Source of the DNA: Paracamarosporium sp. OC-R06-R3
Lineage: Eukaryota > Ascomycota > Dothideomycetes > Pleosporales > Didymosphaeriaceae
DNA length: 64,000 nt
Assembly: GCA_019828545.1 (NCBI GenBank)
Contig: JACVRA010000334.1
Location: 1 to 64,000 of the forward strand
Direction of reading: 5' to 3'
Position numbers and translations under genes: made by a program. The notes under the pieces are model-generated. The model had not been told where the DNA came from and searched no databases. It worked only from the letters and a program-made list of their open reading frames with translations. How positions within the stretch are numbered: position 1 is the first letter of the stretch; each line of letters begins with the position of its first letter. Below are positions 25,633 through 38,940 of this stretch, one piece after another.

Positions 25633-27454
25633 ACTTGCCTACTTTCTAAGTTCCTTCCTTAGGTTAGATGATCTGAACGAGTAAGCTGACCTCTTAGTGG
25701 AGCCTTTGTAGCAATGACTTCCGAAAGGCGCGAGGCTTGTGCAGCCGCAACCCTGCATCGAACGCAGGACATTCCAATGCAAGGTACTTCTCGAGGGGAC
25801 TCTTGGGATGTATCGTGAAGCTAGGTCGCCGGTGTAGGCTGTTAGGGGGCGTTGACGGAGGAGTAGGTATCACGAGTATAGTTACGTAGCTCTGGATAAC
25901 ACGTTAGATTGTCTCTGAGCGTCAGGGACGCGCATACCTTTTTCCTTACTTTTGTTTTACAAAAGCGATGTTTGTCATCATTGCTGTATTGTAAGGAGTG
26001 CGTGCGTAGTGATTGACACTGTATGGAGAGGTCGGTCGATCCTCTTGGTTTTTTTTGTTAGTTGGATTTGCAACAACGGTCCACGACTTGGTTGTCTTTA
26101 GGAATCTACGATAGGATTGTTCCATAGTGGGTATCGGCAGACCCGCAATCAAGCTTTACTATGGTTATAAACAAGGTGTCACGCCAATTTTTCAAGTGAT
26201 AACCGTCCATAACCGCCATTGCTCCACTTAATCGTATCTACTTTGTAATACATGTTCCAGGATCGAATTGGGGCCTTCGTCATATGATTGGGCGCTGTTC
26301 TTGCTCACAATTGGCACAGTCGTCTCCGATGATGCTCCGACGAGTGACGTGAATAAAGTTCGAAGAGGCCGCTATAAACATTCTCGTCCGTGCCTTCACT
26401 GATGTGTATGCATGTGACGTACTGCAATATTTGGCCGGTTGCAAAGTGAACAATGAGGGTCGCGGTGCTGAGTCGTTTCGCTTCTGGTCGAACCATCAGG
26501 CGCTTCTCCAGATCTTTGAAGCATCATCTGGTGATATTGGAGCTCGAAACGCTCACACAGCGTTCCGTTGTGTACCGAACCTCTCAAAGCACATCTTTTT
26601 CTAGGCTACATCCTTTACCATTGGTCATGCCTATTCAGCGAATGGCGATCCCATCACGTGACATCTATGCAACCTTGGAGATCAATTACAAAGCTTAAGC
26701 GGTTATGAGGATGGGCAACACTGATTCTGGATGAACAGGCCATTTAGAGATTTCGAATCCATAATTTGTGAGAGCCTGGGACGAAAATCCACAGCCACGG
26801 GATTACAAGCTGGTTTTCTGGGCCAGGGGAGCCGGTTAGGGAGCAACGTGAGCTAGCCCAATTTGTCCGCAGCTTTTTTTGTGGATGGGCGCCAAAAGAC
26901 ACACGGGGGGCGTGCCAAACCTAGTGACTGAATACATTGCCATAGCATTCCACCATTCGCCTGTTTTACATGGTTGGATAGAAGCTTGCCAGGGTGCGCA
27001 CTAGACTCCTCGCTTAAAGCGCAATTTTTGAGGTTACAACAGCAGCACAGCCCTGCAACTGCCCAAGCGGGTCTTCATGAAGTTGCGATTACTAGAAACT
27101 TGCAAGCCATGTAAGATTGCACCACAAGCGCGAACCATACAAAACCCCGCATCGGACGACAACAAGCTGGCACCTTGTCAACACATGTGAAAAGGGTTCT
27201 TAGTGCGAACCATTCAGACCCCGCATCGGGTAATAGCGTGGGATGCACGAACCAACGCAAGAGCCATATTCTGCCTCTGCATCATCGCGCAAATTGATGC
27301 CTAAGAACTATATCGAGATCTGAAGGGCGGAGGGCTTTTTGCAGATGCTGAGAAGTCATGGCTCTGCAAAGTGTCAATAACTTGCGCCACGCACACCTAG
27401 GGAAGGTCAGCCTAACTTCCGATCATGGGCTTGGGTTGGACGGTATAAAACACC
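25633..27454. other. gene-poor stretch with a small direct repeat
   Basis: No gene recognised. GCGAACCATACAAAACCCCG at 27129 recurs as GCGAACCATTCAGACCCCG at 27204, both followed by CATCGG, 75 bp apart. Confidence 0.5.
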
Positions 27455-27987
27455 ATGTTCACCATTGTCCGGTGCAATGTTCAGGTCAGTTCCAAACATA
27501 AACAAAAGCCTGACTGTGTCAATTGTTCGACTATGTGCATTACGATAAGCTTAACTTCAAAGTACCGCAGGGGTCCGTCCGAGTGGAATGAGCGAAAAAG
27601 ATGTGAGTTTATTCGCCTGTTTCTACACTTCGAAGCGCCTAGAGCGCTCCCAAACTGCCCCAGTGACCTCCTAATAGTCCGCGCTACATGCTACTCCAAG
27701 CAGTGCAATCGACTTGTAGAGAATAGCCTGCCTTACTGCAACGAGCACGCCTGCCAGATCTACAAGTGCAAGCTCGAACGAGATTCCCAGAGCCGTTTCT
27801 GCCATGAGCGTAAGTCACCAAATATGGTTCGCACTGTTCTCCACTAACAGCTCCCTTAGACAAGAAGTACCTCGTCTATACAGCGGAGGCTGGAACTAGC
27901 AGCCGCCAATCGACGTCTCAGACATGTAGCGAGATGGATGGACGTATATCTCGCATCGAAGAGGCGGTAATGGTGGAGCTGGAGTAA
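27455..27987 (+). CDS. small Cys/His-rich, probably zinc-binding protein
   Basis: Three exons: 27455-27602, 27678-27809, 27860-27987 (introns of 75 nt, GTGAGT...AATAG, and 50 nt, GTAAGT...CTTAG); 135 aa. The core reads CYSKQCNRLVENSLPYCNEH then ACQIYKCKLERDSQSRFCHE ending HKKYLVY, i.e. a regular series of Cys and His pairs like the repeated Cys/His motifs in many fungal proteins of unknown role. A short acidic helix follows (RISRIEEAVMVELE). The TATAAA 30 bp before the first ATG supports this start, but the first exon is unlike the rest and the true start may differ. The 75-nt intron is in frame, so its removal is inferred from signals only. Confidence 0.55.
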
Positions 27988-30900
27988 TTTGAAGACGAGA
28001 AGCGTGTCTCCGAGGCAATCTGATATGGTTCGTAAACCGCGGAGGATCAACGGGGAATTCCCGTGCCGGACATTGTGTTCTGGAGTCAAATATGATACCC
28101 AAGAGCACGGAAGTTCTCCGTGCTTGTTGATAGATCCAATAGCAGGTTCTCTCTGTAAATTCTGATGTACTAAAGAACAGATGAGGCGTTCGTGGAAACG
28201 CCTAAACTTTATTTACGACTTCCACTAACCTGGATCAACGGGCTTACGGCGTGACATCTTTCAATCCGGAGGAAGGGATTAACATGCTCCCAGTCACCCC
28301 TTTCAGGAGCTGCATACACTGTCCATTACAGTCGCACCGATGCTAGAAATTTTCCTCGTCGTCTAGAAACACAACCTCGTTCCTAGTCGCTCGCACTGGG
28401 AATTGTACGTACGGAGTCAAATTTTTGATCACTGAGCGAATCCCGGGCCCCTTGTTCAAGCACCAATCTCAATCCCGAGCACCACTTTCAGAAATAGTAC
28501 AGGAAGAGCTCCCTTCTGCCAGACCGTTATAAGTGCATACTATATGTTAACTTCATCCTTGAGTGAAGTCTTTTCAGCATAACACTTGGTATATAGTGAG
28601 TGACACTTGACCCAATCGTACTGCTTGAACAAGTACTAATCGCTTCATCTCCTCAGCTTTTGCAAGGTAGGATGCAGTCTCTCTTCGCGGAGCCTATGCT
28701 GCCAAGGACCTATTGCAAACATCAGAATCTTGCTTAGAATACGGAAAATGCGGACTCGTACTATTTCTCCACAACGCGAATATTGAAAGCCTGACCCTGA
28801 AAGTACCTCCGCCTAGTATTACCCAGTACAATAATTTGCTGCTCCTTTGATCGATATCTCCATCAGTTTGTGATGCGGAGGTAGCCGCAGATTGTTGTTG
28901 TCAAGAATCACGTCCACATCCAACGAGCTTCTCCGCAAGGTTCTCTTCTAGGAACGGTAATCCAGCGGCATTCGCCGAGCATATACTCAACGAAAGAATC
29001 CCTAGGGAATCATCCGCAAGAGTGATCGTCTAGTTTATTTACAGGTGGCGATGGCTTTGTTTCGTGCGAGCATCATGCGCTGTAAATATCCATCAGTAAG
29101 AGGCCTCGAATTAGAACCCTAGAAAACAGTGTTTTGCTTTTCCTTTCTGCCTACTACGCTTCATTTGCGCTGACTCTTGAGAATTACTCTTTCAATTACT
29201 ACTTCATGTACTCCGGCCAACTTTGTCACACAAAACCCCAGAAAACCTAGATCGTCATCCAAACGATCCATACACATACAACAAGTACCATAGACATTGT
29301 GACTTACGTTGATACTCGGACCCGTGTCTCTGCACATAGAAAAACCGTTATTTTCGGGAACTTTTCGGACCGAGTCACGTGTCCGCAAAGCGGGCTGACG
29401 GAGATCTAGTAGGCGTTTGACCTTTCTCATCTCGAAACCATACATTGCATGGCATCAGCTGGTACAAGGAGATATTATGCGGGTGCGACGATTTGCTCTT
29501 TTCTTGTTTCGCCACAATGCTTTGCTAGGTTCGCTTGTTCTTGGCAGTTTTGTTTCTCCGCCACAACGCGAGATGCACGAAGACGAGCTATGAATAGGCT
29601 TCCATAGCATGCATGGCGGCTCCGATGTATTCATTTTGACCCAGGATTCCGGGCGACTGTGGCCACGTATGGCCTTTTGACGGCGACTTCACGTTCGCCG
29701 CGACTCGACCAACGTGACTCGACCCCTCCGGCCAACACGACTCGACCCCTCCAACCAACATGACTCGACCCCTCGGTAGCTGCAGGAGACCACCAAGTCA
29801 CGAAGGATAAAGGTAATGCGCTCAAGCTATGGTGGCTAGGTCGCATCGTGGAAGCGTCATTGTAGACTGCGGCGATATGGCGCCACATCTGACCCCCTTC
29901 CCGGCGCCCAACATGCCACGTCAACGGCAGCGCTTCGAGAGCGGCTACGCGCATCGCGATGTGGGACTTGAGAAGAAATCTTCGTCGAAGGCCGATTGCT
30001 AATATAGCGAAATGGCGTAGCCAGCCTCTCAGCTTGCCATAAATGCATGGCCTATTGCTCGCCGCTCCTGATGCCCCCGCAACGGAATCGCACGCGCAGG
30101 TATAGCAACCTGGCTCACCCTGAGCCAGCAAGCTACTTCCCTTGGTGGAAGCTACGCCATCCTAAGGACTCGAGGCATACGCGTCCCCAATCACGGCCAT
30201 CGCTTCGGTTTTCAAATCCCACCTGGTAAGAATCAGGTACACAATTGCGTCGACTCGGAACGTATACTTCGTTCAATGTGAATATGGTTCCTTCCCAATC
30301 GCACGAGTGGAGCAATTGCTACAGCAATCCGCAAACAGATAACCAATCCCCGTCCACATGCGGCTCCGATTTCGTCAGACACGCCCTATGACGAGTTGAA
30401 GAAGGTATACAGACGCGTCTTTGGGATTTTGAACACTGGCGGCTTCTTGAACCTTCCGGCATTGAGGACCCCCATCTCAGGATAGGGCTTCACTTTCCAG
30501 GTATTGTCCAATCTATAGAGGCATTCCGGATAGGGCAGGTGCCTAATAAGACGCACAAATGCCAAGATGAATCCTGAAGCCTAGATGGGATTATTCCATG
30601 CGTAAGAACCTGTAGATATAACAGCCTCGAAGGACAACCTATAAAACACGGTGAATAAGTACAAGAAACAGCTGGGCTATCCTGAGTCCGGGGGGGGGGA
30701 ACACCGTAACTGTCTATTTGGGGTATGTGAGGTTCTTGGGAGTACCAGAAAGAGCTTGGAACATTTAGACTGCTGTGCGGCATCATACCACTATGGTCCG
30801 TATAGGAGTGAATACACACTGGGTCCCTCATCCAATCGCGGATCCATGTCAGCTCCTGCAGCCGGAGTTGGATCACACAATGGGTCCACTTTCTACGACC

Positions 30901-32367
30901 TTGCGAAACATTTGTCGTCCTTTTCTGGTGGCCCATGAGCGTAGATGATGGATAAAATTGCCAGGACGATCCGAAATGTGCCAATAAAGGCCCCTTCTCG
31001 CTATCGTACGTTTGCTGCCGTGGTACATCTTGACCTGGCACGCCTCCGCACTGGATCCCTCCTTGGGATCGATATATGCCTTAACCATCTGACGCTGCGA
31101 TAATATTGATTGTCGACTCCAGCACCCTAGCATACCTGAACCTTTCGAGCCCTCTTTAGGGTAACGTTGACGCATCAATGGGGTACATACAGGTCCTGCG
31201 TATTATAGATGTATGAACATCTAGACATGGCGACCTAGGAGCGAGGGCGTGTAGCATATTGTCTCTGTCCGCACATTGGCTAGATATCCGATTCTCCTTC
31301 CGACTGTTTTGAGTATGTGCTGCCTGGACAGAAACTCGACACACGATGTGGGTTGACAAGTAAGTGTTCGTTCAAATTCCTGACGTCGCCTTTTCACTTC
31401 GGTCGCCACCCAAGCTTCGAATGCAGTACATCTGCTATGTCCGTCGTCAAGAAGATTCGCCATGCCGATATTCGGAAGCAGTGTTGATGGCAACGTAAGG
31501 CCTGACGTGTAACAAGTGGCGCCATCAAAATGTCTATGGGTGTTGACTGCAAATACGACAGTATAGTGCGCAAAATGGCATACTAGCTTCGTCTGTGGTG
31601 CCGGGCGTATAGGACATATACTAAATTGCGAGCTGTCAGTACCGCTGGATGTATCCCGAGCAACAGACAATGTCCGTATACACGTTACCGATGCGTAAGT
31701 TGAGAAAGCGTTGGTGTTGGTAGTCAGCGGCCAATATGAAATCACGATCGGCGGAATGTATGCGCAAGCACGTGGACTCGGTTGATGGAAGTGGGACGAT
31801 CGTACAGTTTCTATGCAACCAAACCCCAGGCATGCTCCAAGGTTCAATCCCAGAATGAAAATTTCGTCCAGCTAGCTCCTCACGTGCAAAAGATGACGGA
31901 ACGGAACAGCTGTGTTGAAACAGCCTAGAGAGCGATTGTGGAACTCGAGTGATCCGCGTCGCGCGACCTTTTAGTTTGGAAAGGACGCTAGATGTTGCTG
32001 GATGATCACGCCGGAAAGAGATAGCAAGTTGGAAAGATGGTCATCCATGCCCCTGGACATATCGCGATGCTATACCTGGTTTTGAGTAGTCAACACCGCT
32101 GCGAAGTAGCAGGGCTTGTCAGCTTCCCACAGACGCGCTGATGATGCATTCCACGATTATGCCTAGATTTGATTCATGTCTAGAAACTTGCATCTACGTC
32201 GTTGCCGCGGAAGGTAGGGTAATCGATACGCGGGGCGGAGAGCGCTTCACTATCTGACACCGCTCGCTTGGACTCCTCCATATAAAGCACAACAAACACG
32301 CCCTAGACACCACCACCACCCTCACCACCACCCTCGCCACCACTTCTATCGCGCAGACAACCTCAGA
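27988..32367. other. long gene-poor stretch
   Basis: No supported gene. The longest ORFs, 30490-31041 and 31221-31847 (both minus), lack family features. A 10-base G run sits at 30690-30699. A TATA-like TATAAAG at about 32281 and a CT/CA-rich leader just upstream of 32368 belong to the next gene. Confidence 0.5.
29704..29778. repeat. ~24-bp tandem repeat
   Basis: Three diverged units built on CGACTCGACCCCTCCNNCCAACA, preceded by a partial unit. No coding frame is suggested; a minisatellite. Confidence 0.75.
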
Positions 32368-33299
32368 ATGGCCGACGTCCCAGCAAGCTTGAAGTCGTTG
32401 CTCCAACATGTTGTCAACGCACACAGAGCCCTCAGGCGTATCCCCATAGGCGACGGCGCTGAGGAGGCCAAGAGCGCTTTGCTCGCTTGCTTCAGTATTG
32501 ACACGCAGTGGAAACCTGAACCTCCACCCGGACGCACGGCTCTAGAAGCTCATATTCCCGTCTTCGATTTCTACACAGAAACCCCTTCTCCCAACTTTGG
32601 GCCCAGCTGGCAACACGATTTCATGAATTCCGCCCGTGAAGTCAGGTACCATCTTTCCAAAGATCCCTCGTCACCAGAGCCGCTGCAGATCCATGGAACA
32701 AATGGCGACTCGGACGGATGGGAGTTCCTGTTGCTCAATCGCACCGACGAGCTTCATATCCTCACGGGCGATGACGACGCCGATTTCGTTGGCTGCACGG
32801 TGTGGGACAGGAAGCAAAACGAAATAACCCACGACATCTACAAAAGCGAGCTATACTGTGTGCTTACCCTGCTGCACCGCCAGCTTTCCTTCGCTAAGTA
32901 CTACCGGTTGCCTGGAGGCCGCTATACTGTAGGTTCCACCTTGAACTTGGGAAAACATTGAAGCTAATGCCTCGCCCCGAAAAGGTCATTGTTGTAACTT
33001 TCACGAATGAGAGCGTCCAGGTCCGCGAAGCATACGTCGAGTGGAAAGCCAACGACCAGGAGCCGGATGCGTCTAAGATTCACCTCGCCCAGTGTCTCAG
33101 GTACCCTTTCAACGAGTTGATTCGTGAAGGTCAACCGACAGAGAGCTTTTTGGACGTACTTTCATACATGTGTTTCACCCGTCCGGGCAATGCGGCTTTG
33201 CAGCCTACACCGCCACACTCTGACGAAGAGCATACGGCTGCACCAGCGGTTGAGCCATCGAACAGACCTGTATATCGGTGTTTACGCCGGAGGTCGTGA
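32368..33299 (+). CDS. unrecognised protein, apparent frameshift in an A4 run
   Basis: The ATG at 32368 follows a TATA box (about 32281) and a pyrimidine/CACC-rich leader typical of a fungal promoter. The first frame gives 197 aa ending ...RYTVGSTLNLGKH-stop; the next frame continues at once with TLKLMPRPEKVIVVTFTNES to 33299. Adding one A to the A4 run at 32952-32955 joins them into about 310 aa (GSTLNLGKTLKLMPRPEKV). No intron fits. The N-terminal half is mixed alpha/beta with WEFLLLNRTDELHILTGDDD; the C-terminus is disordered. I do not recognise the family; codon use looks genuinely coding. Confidence 0.65.
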
Positions 33300-33941
33300 A
33301 CAAGAGGCATAGCATCATATACACTACGAGGGTTTGTGTTCAAGTCCAGGTCAGAAGTCAGCGTATACGGGTATCTTTTCGTTGCTCCTGCGTTACCCTG
33401 TGTGCGCATTGTGTTTATTGACATAGAGTATGCTCTAGTGATCAATTCCTCAGCGATATCCTCGCGCATGGATCCAATCAACTTACGCCGTAAATACACT
33501 CGCACTCCTCCATTAACGTAGGGCTTCAATGAGCTGTTCAAGAATGTCGCTAGCCATCGCCTGTGGCACCAGGAATCCCCCTCCTCTTAGGAGAACCGCT
33601 CGACCTGACTACTGAACAAGTACGTTGCCATTGACGGTAGGTATTTACCAACAACACCCTATTAGCAAGAGATTAGGGGGTGTTAGAGCAGGCCCCCTAA
33701 TTATATGTGCAGAATTATACACACATCTTTGATCACATGGCTATTGATTCTGAGCTGGAATTGCACGTTTTCGAGTTGAATTCAGTCTTATTCTTGTCTG
33801 ATAAACTACTAATGGTATCAAGAACTTCTATTACGATCACTTTATGGTTACGATACTGAGATTCCCCGGTACTTTCCCATTGCCTAACTACCCCTAATCG
33901 TCAGATACATACCATATCACGGCAGGATGGAAGCGCTGGAA
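33300..33941. other. intergenic stretch
   Basis: No gene on the plus strand. The minus ORF 33131-33541 overlaps the end of the preceding gene and looks like a shadow. Confidence 0.55.
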
Positions 33942-35681
33942 CTACCAAAGGGACTTGATTGGTGGAAATATGCGATCCATCTCTTCCATGGCGAGTACCC
34001 GCTTTTTGTCATGGTTGCTTTCCGCATTTCGTCTGCCTTGCCTAGATTTGGGGAGGTCGTGTCCGCTTTGGAATCTACCACTGCTGGTTCTCCTAGGAGT
34101 TCTATCACCGAGCTTCATGAGACGACTCAGGGATTTCTTGCCTGATCCAAACCAGTTGAGGCGTTCGCAGGTGTCTGCCGAACAATTCTTCTTCGGCTTG
34201 GCAATTTCGTCGTGGCTCAAGTGGCTCTCTCGCTCTCGGCGCTGATCCTCCTCTTCTAAATCCTCGAGTAATTCTCGACCCTCCTCAGTCTGATCTAGCT
34301 GCTTATAACTCCAAGCTACAATGACTTTGCTGAAAATTTCCATTTCTTTGTAATCCGTCAAGTTGAACGGCCCAATTTCTTGGAAGTATATGAAGTCGTG
34401 TTCTTTCATGTCCGCAAACTGAATCGGTGCATCCATATTGGACAGGTATTCAAGATACTCGCTGGAGCAACTCGCGATGACGAACCAGTGTTGATCGCGG
34501 TTGAAGGAGATGAACACCCTATAGTGGGTTCGACTGGGTTCCGCGGTTTTTGTACCATCCCCAAGCTTGAAGTCAGTCCACAGTATCGCTATTGTCTCGG
34601 CGATCTCTTGTCGGCGTATCTTGTCTACCGCCGCTCCGTTACGCCGAAACGCTTTCAACTCAAAATGAGCGAACTTCTCCGTTGTTCCATCGTCATGCTT
34701 GATGTAATATGAGCCGTCTGGGATTGCCGCAAAGAGATATGACTTCTTTCTGTTACTTGGGAAGTATTCTGGTAAACGTTTTCCGAAAGTGTACTTCCTC
34801 TGTTCAAGTTGTACGTTCAGAATGTCATGAACTCGAGCCGAAAACGCAGACCCCAAGAATGCTGTGATATGACTATAATACAACACGGACGTCTGCGATT
34901 CATACCAGGTCTTTAGTTCGACATGCTCCTGACCTTCCATAGATGCACCGCTATCCCCCTGAGCAGACGCATACAAATTGCCCACTTTAGGGGTAGTGGT
35001 TGCTTTAGGCAGACGCCTAGTTGGCGAATCATCAAGCGCAAGTGTTTCCAAATCTTTCGTGAGATCTGACGAGGAATAGGAACTTGCTTTGTCTATAGCA
35101 TATACCTTTGGCTCCGTGTATAAATCTTCCGTTAGACTGGAAGAGTCGTTCCAGATGCCAGTATCCTCTGCGGAGGTCTCCGTGTTCGCGATATCCGTTG
35201 TGGGCACGAATTGATCCTGATCATCGCGGCCAATATCATTGCCGTCGGCTGTTGATGACGCAAATTGCGAGGACGCGGCAAAGGCAATTTGGTATAGGCC
35301 AAGGTCTCCGTATTGCTTAATTCTGTTCTGGGAGGTTGTGGAACTGCGGTCACGCATCGCTGCATTGAACGCTTTGCGCTGGGCAGAATGTTTTGGGTCT
35401 GCAAGCCGACGTTCAGCTCGCTGTAGGTGGTCGTCGTCAAAGCTACCTGCTTCCTTTAGCTTTTGAAGTACATGTTTGAGAGGGAGAACGTTCAAGTGGA
35501 TGGCACGAAGCGCTATTATGCCGGTGCGCGTGATGTTGGACCCTGAATATGATATTTCGGCGGTTGGAGCACCCAGAGTATGGTTCTTGAAGTAGGCCGC
35601 ATCGTGGAATTGGCGAGCGTCGGCGTCCGCTTCTACATGCCATTTATCGATATAGCGAGAGTGCTTGCCACTATACGACAT
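33942..35681 (-). CDS. hypothetical protein, 579 aa, possible PD-(D/E)XK-like fold
   Basis: Single long exon with ATG at 35681. The N-terminal ~130 residues are helical; 140-260 is acidic and Ser/Thr-rich disorder; 265-470 is a folded domain; the tail is charged (EDLEEEDQRRERESHLSH) and ends basic. Within the folded part, PDGSYYIKHDDGTTEKFAHF runs into ELKAFRRNG and then RRQEIAETIAILWTDF. An acidic strand, an ExK on the next strand and a Q-containing helix is the usual PD-(D/E)XK arrangement, so a nuclease-like fold is plausible, as in other fungal PD-(D/E)XK nuclease-like domain proteins. This is inference from pattern only. Intact frame, no intron needed. Confidence 0.6.
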   Translation of the reverse strand: MSYSGKHSRYIDKWHVEADADARQFHDAAYFKNHTLGAPTAEISYSGSNITRTGIIALRAIHLNVLPLKHVLQKLKEAGSFDDDHLQRAERRLADPKHSAQRKAFNAAMRDRSSTTSQNRIKQYGDLGLYQIAFAASSQFASSTADGNDIGRDDQDQFVPTTDIANTETSAEDTGIWNDSSSLTEDLYTEPKVYAIDKASSYSSSDLTKDLETLALDDSPTRRLPKATTTPKVGNLYASAQGDSGASMEGQEHVELKTWYESQTSVLYYSHITAFLGSAFSARVHDILNVQLEQRKYTFGKRLPEYFPSNRKKSYLFAAIPDGSYYIKHDDGTTEKFAHFELKAFRRNGAAVDKIRRQEIAETIAILWTDFKLGDGTKTAEPSRTHYRVFISFNRDQHWFVIASCSSEYLEYLSNMDAPIQFADMKEHDFIYFQEIGPFNLTDYKEMEIFSKVIVAWSYKQLDQTEEGRELLEDLEEEDQRRERESHLSHDEIAKPKKNCSADTCERLNWFGSGKKSLSRLMKLGDRTPRRTSSGRFQSGHDLPKSRQGRRNAESNHDKKRVLAMEEMDRIFPPIKSLW

Positions 35682-37963
35682 GGTTGACAGTCGTTTGCCG
35701 AAGGACGCTTAGTTTAGTCAATCGATGAGCGCATCAGCGTGATATCCACGCAGACGCCAGGCCCATCGCTGCTTTTCGGTGCAGTCATGGGTAAGCAAAC
35801 GGAACTAGTCCTACTATAGGCTACGTCACAGTGGGCAGGGTAAAGGCGAAATTACAACCCGCCGCACATTAAGGCCTCACTTGGGGCTCAACCGGGGAGG
35901 TCAAACGCTTTGCAGTATTTTAGGCCGCTGCAGCACTGAATCTAGCATATTGTCTTCAAAGAAAGCGTGCAGGTAGATGCAAGACATGCCATATACGTTA
36001 TATAGTGAAAGAGCTTGCCGAATGTGATATCAAAACCTCCGCAATTACATAAAGAGTGCAGTTATAGCAACAGCATGCACAACCAATCATATACTTATAA
36101 TATCAGGCCGCTAGAATATGCTCGGGAAATTCCTCGCAATTGTGGAGAGAATCTTAGATGCAGTAGATAAGAGTGCAACAAGAGCAAACAGATTGTGAAT
36201 AAAGAAGTAGCTGAGTCGAGCGAGAGAAGGGGTGGTCATATCGCGGTAAGATTGGTGCGCAGGCTGAGTCACAGACTATCGTGGAATCATTCACCACCAC
36301 GGAACAAACTACATGCAGTCTTCTTGCTGCTCACTCATTGTAGGCTGCATCCTGGCATGTACGTCTGGTAGAGAAAGAATTAGCGATTTTTTCCTACATG
36401 GTAGAATTCTACATATCGCTCCTGCGTATAGAATGCAGTGGGTTATTAGACCCACGTATGCGATCTTGAGAGACGCAGAGAACCGTAGAATGGCTCAAAG
36501 CTGCCAGGCTACCAGGCTACCAAAAGACGCGTTTACTAGCAGCGATCGCATGTCAAGCATGCGCCTCTACCAGTTTATCTGAGCACTCTGTATAGGTTTG
36601 GCAATGTAGTCTCTAAATTCTGAGGCAACCATTTATGCCCTCATCATGTTCGCTTGTACTCGCCCATTTTGCCTGCTACCATCTCGATGATTAAAGTGGC
36701 ATGGTCGTGGTATGAATTATAGGTCCGAAGAGGCGGGCAGGACAGCATGAGTTTCACATGCAGTGTACTTTCTACCATGTTAGCATGAAAGCAACCGTTT
36801 CAGCCGCGCTTTGCCTGCCTTCTCAATTATCCAGGCTCAAGAGAACCGGAAGGTGGCAGAGGGGCTGAAAAGATGAAAACGCTATCGAGAAACCGGCGTG
36901 CAAAGGTCCTAGTAGACTCGGACGGCGTTGTGTTCCCCTCTGTGAACCGGTAAGTTGGAAACTGATTGCTGGCTTGAGACTCGGCAGAGTTGAGCGCGCG
37001 GCCTTTATCACGTCCAATCGTTCGCCCACGGCATACTCTGCCAAGTTGTGCAAAAGCGTGCACAGGCGTTCCAGCTGCGCTTCTTCAGCATGGATAATTC
37101 GTACTCTAACTCCGTGTGATGGCCACAGCCCTTGCGCCAACGTACCCAGAAACCGCCATGTTGAAGACAGGATTGGACGGAGAAATGTCACGTCTGAGCG
37201 AACGAAAGCGTAGTGGCGTATGCGGCTAGGTGCAAACCGTAGAGGTGGTTGACAAGTGCGGCACCATCACGAGCGGCCTGGTTTTAAGTAGCATGAACGC
37301 TCTCTTGGGAGTTAGGCACCTTCCATTGCTTGGTCAATACGGGAAAGTGCATGTACTGCGTGAAAGAGAGGCTATGTAGATTGCTCTCCTCATCTTGTGT
37401 GAAGGGCGACACATACCCAGCAGCCTCCGCGTTGGAGCGTGTGATGTAGCCTAAGCATATATCTGGCTGTGGAAAGACGACAATAGTCCTCACGTCTGCT
37501 TGGCGTGAGCGTCAGGCGCTGATGGGAAGAAGGCCTCATTCATGCCAGTTTCCTGCTTCGCAGTGATGTGTGGTACGCGCTGGACACTGTCGTCGAGGTC
37601 TGCTTCGCACACAAAGAGCAAGTAGGGCGATACTTTGTTGATGCCGGTACGCTCGTTTTGGGCCGCTAGGTGATGGCGTATCTTGACAATCTTGTTGGCG
37701 TTGGACGGCACGTCGGAATTAACGTTGCGCGGACGGCGTACGGTGGTTTCGATGTGATGGGTGAGGGCCAGTTTCTCTTGATTGAGCGTTGTTGATGTTG
37801 ATTGGGTACGGACCACACAGCCCCGCAAAATCTCACTAGCGCGTGCACGGACAGGGAAACCAAAAATGGGGGCTGAAATGAGGGATCTAATAGCATCAAT
37901 TTAACCCAAGCATTCTAGTTTATATAGCATTCTACATGGCCATTCTATATGTGAACACGTTCC
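35682..37963. other. intergenic stretch with ORF relics
   Basis: Minus-strand ORFs at 36823-37191, 37284-37493 and 37490-37899 look like pieces of a decayed gene (SPYLLFVCEADLDDSVQRVP is protein-like) but no family could be assigned and no complete gene model can be built. Confidence 0.4.
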
Positions 37964-38940
37964 TCAAAGACGGAGATCGCTCACGTTGGTCCTTTCATTT
38001 GGGGTATAACCACCTTCTCTCTTCTTTTTCCATGTTCTGTAAAAGTAGAAGCCTACACCTCCGAAGAGTGCCGGAGCAACGACCGCTCCGACCGCTATTC
38101 CTGCTTTAGCGCGGGTGGAAAGGCCTTCTTTCCCTGCATGTGTGCGTGCCTCCGTAGTCGCACAGGAGGTCGCTCCAGATGGACAAGCAGTTGTTTCCGT
38201 CGGGGTTCCAGGAGAACTACTGCCAGTGCTGCTGGGACCATTTATTGTTGAGGTACTTCCCGTTGCAGTGGGCGTAGAGTCTTCTTTATCGAGCGTCCAG
38301 TGCTGTCCTGGCTTGTCTCCGCCTGCGAGTTTTGGCTCCAAACTTCCCTCCAATATATCTAGATGTATATCCGGACCCGTGAAGTTGTTGCTGATTCTGA
38401 TGGTTCCATCGTCCCACTTATCAAACCTCCAAGATTGCCCATAGTATCTGTCGCCGAGGTCGTAGAAGTGTAGTTCGAGCGAGCCGTATCCGAAATTATT
38501 CTTTACGTCAAGAGCGTAATCGTCGCCTTTTTGAACGGTGTGGAGGCGATAGTAATCGGTGGAGTTTGCTATAGAAGTCAGGTACCATATTTGGCTATCG
38601 TTAACGCCCGTTGCTTCAACCACGAGAGACGCGTTGTTGAGGGTCGAAGCTAGAGCTTGAGATGGCCCAATCAGGGAGTTGGTGAGAGAGTATCTCGTGG
38701 TGAGGTCTACAAGTGCCATTTCCGGAGCGATTAAACGTAGCGCTTGGAGATAAATGCCAGCGGCGTAGTTATGTGCCAATGTGATGCAACAAGGCAGTTC
38801 CTGGGCAACTCACTTTCTATTAGGCGCCGAGGATGTACGTTTACAAATGCGCCCCCTGGATGAGGCTGCAGTCCAGCCTTGAAGATTGTCACCTTATGTG
38901 TGATTGGTTCCGAAGCCTCGGGCCTCGGGGTAGAAACCAT
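37964..38940 (-). CDS. ricin-B-type beta-trefoil lectin domain membrane protein
   Basis: Two exons: 38940-38814 and 38742-37964, intron 71 nt (GTGAGT, branch CATAAC, acceptor CCAAG); 301 aa. Residues about 40-180 form a beta-trefoil lectin-like domain with repeated QxW-type ends (NDSQIWYL, YYGQSWRFD, KPGQHWTLD) and YALDVKNNFG-type strands. A Ser/Thr/Pro linker, one TM helix (about 245-270, AGIAVGAVVAPALFGGVGF) and a basic tail follow. The domain class binds glycans; it is a common surface module and nothing here suggests a toxin enzyme chain. The topology demands a signal peptide, but this start (ATG at 38940) has none; one is encoded just upstream in another frame (see 38894-39097). Confidence 0.7.
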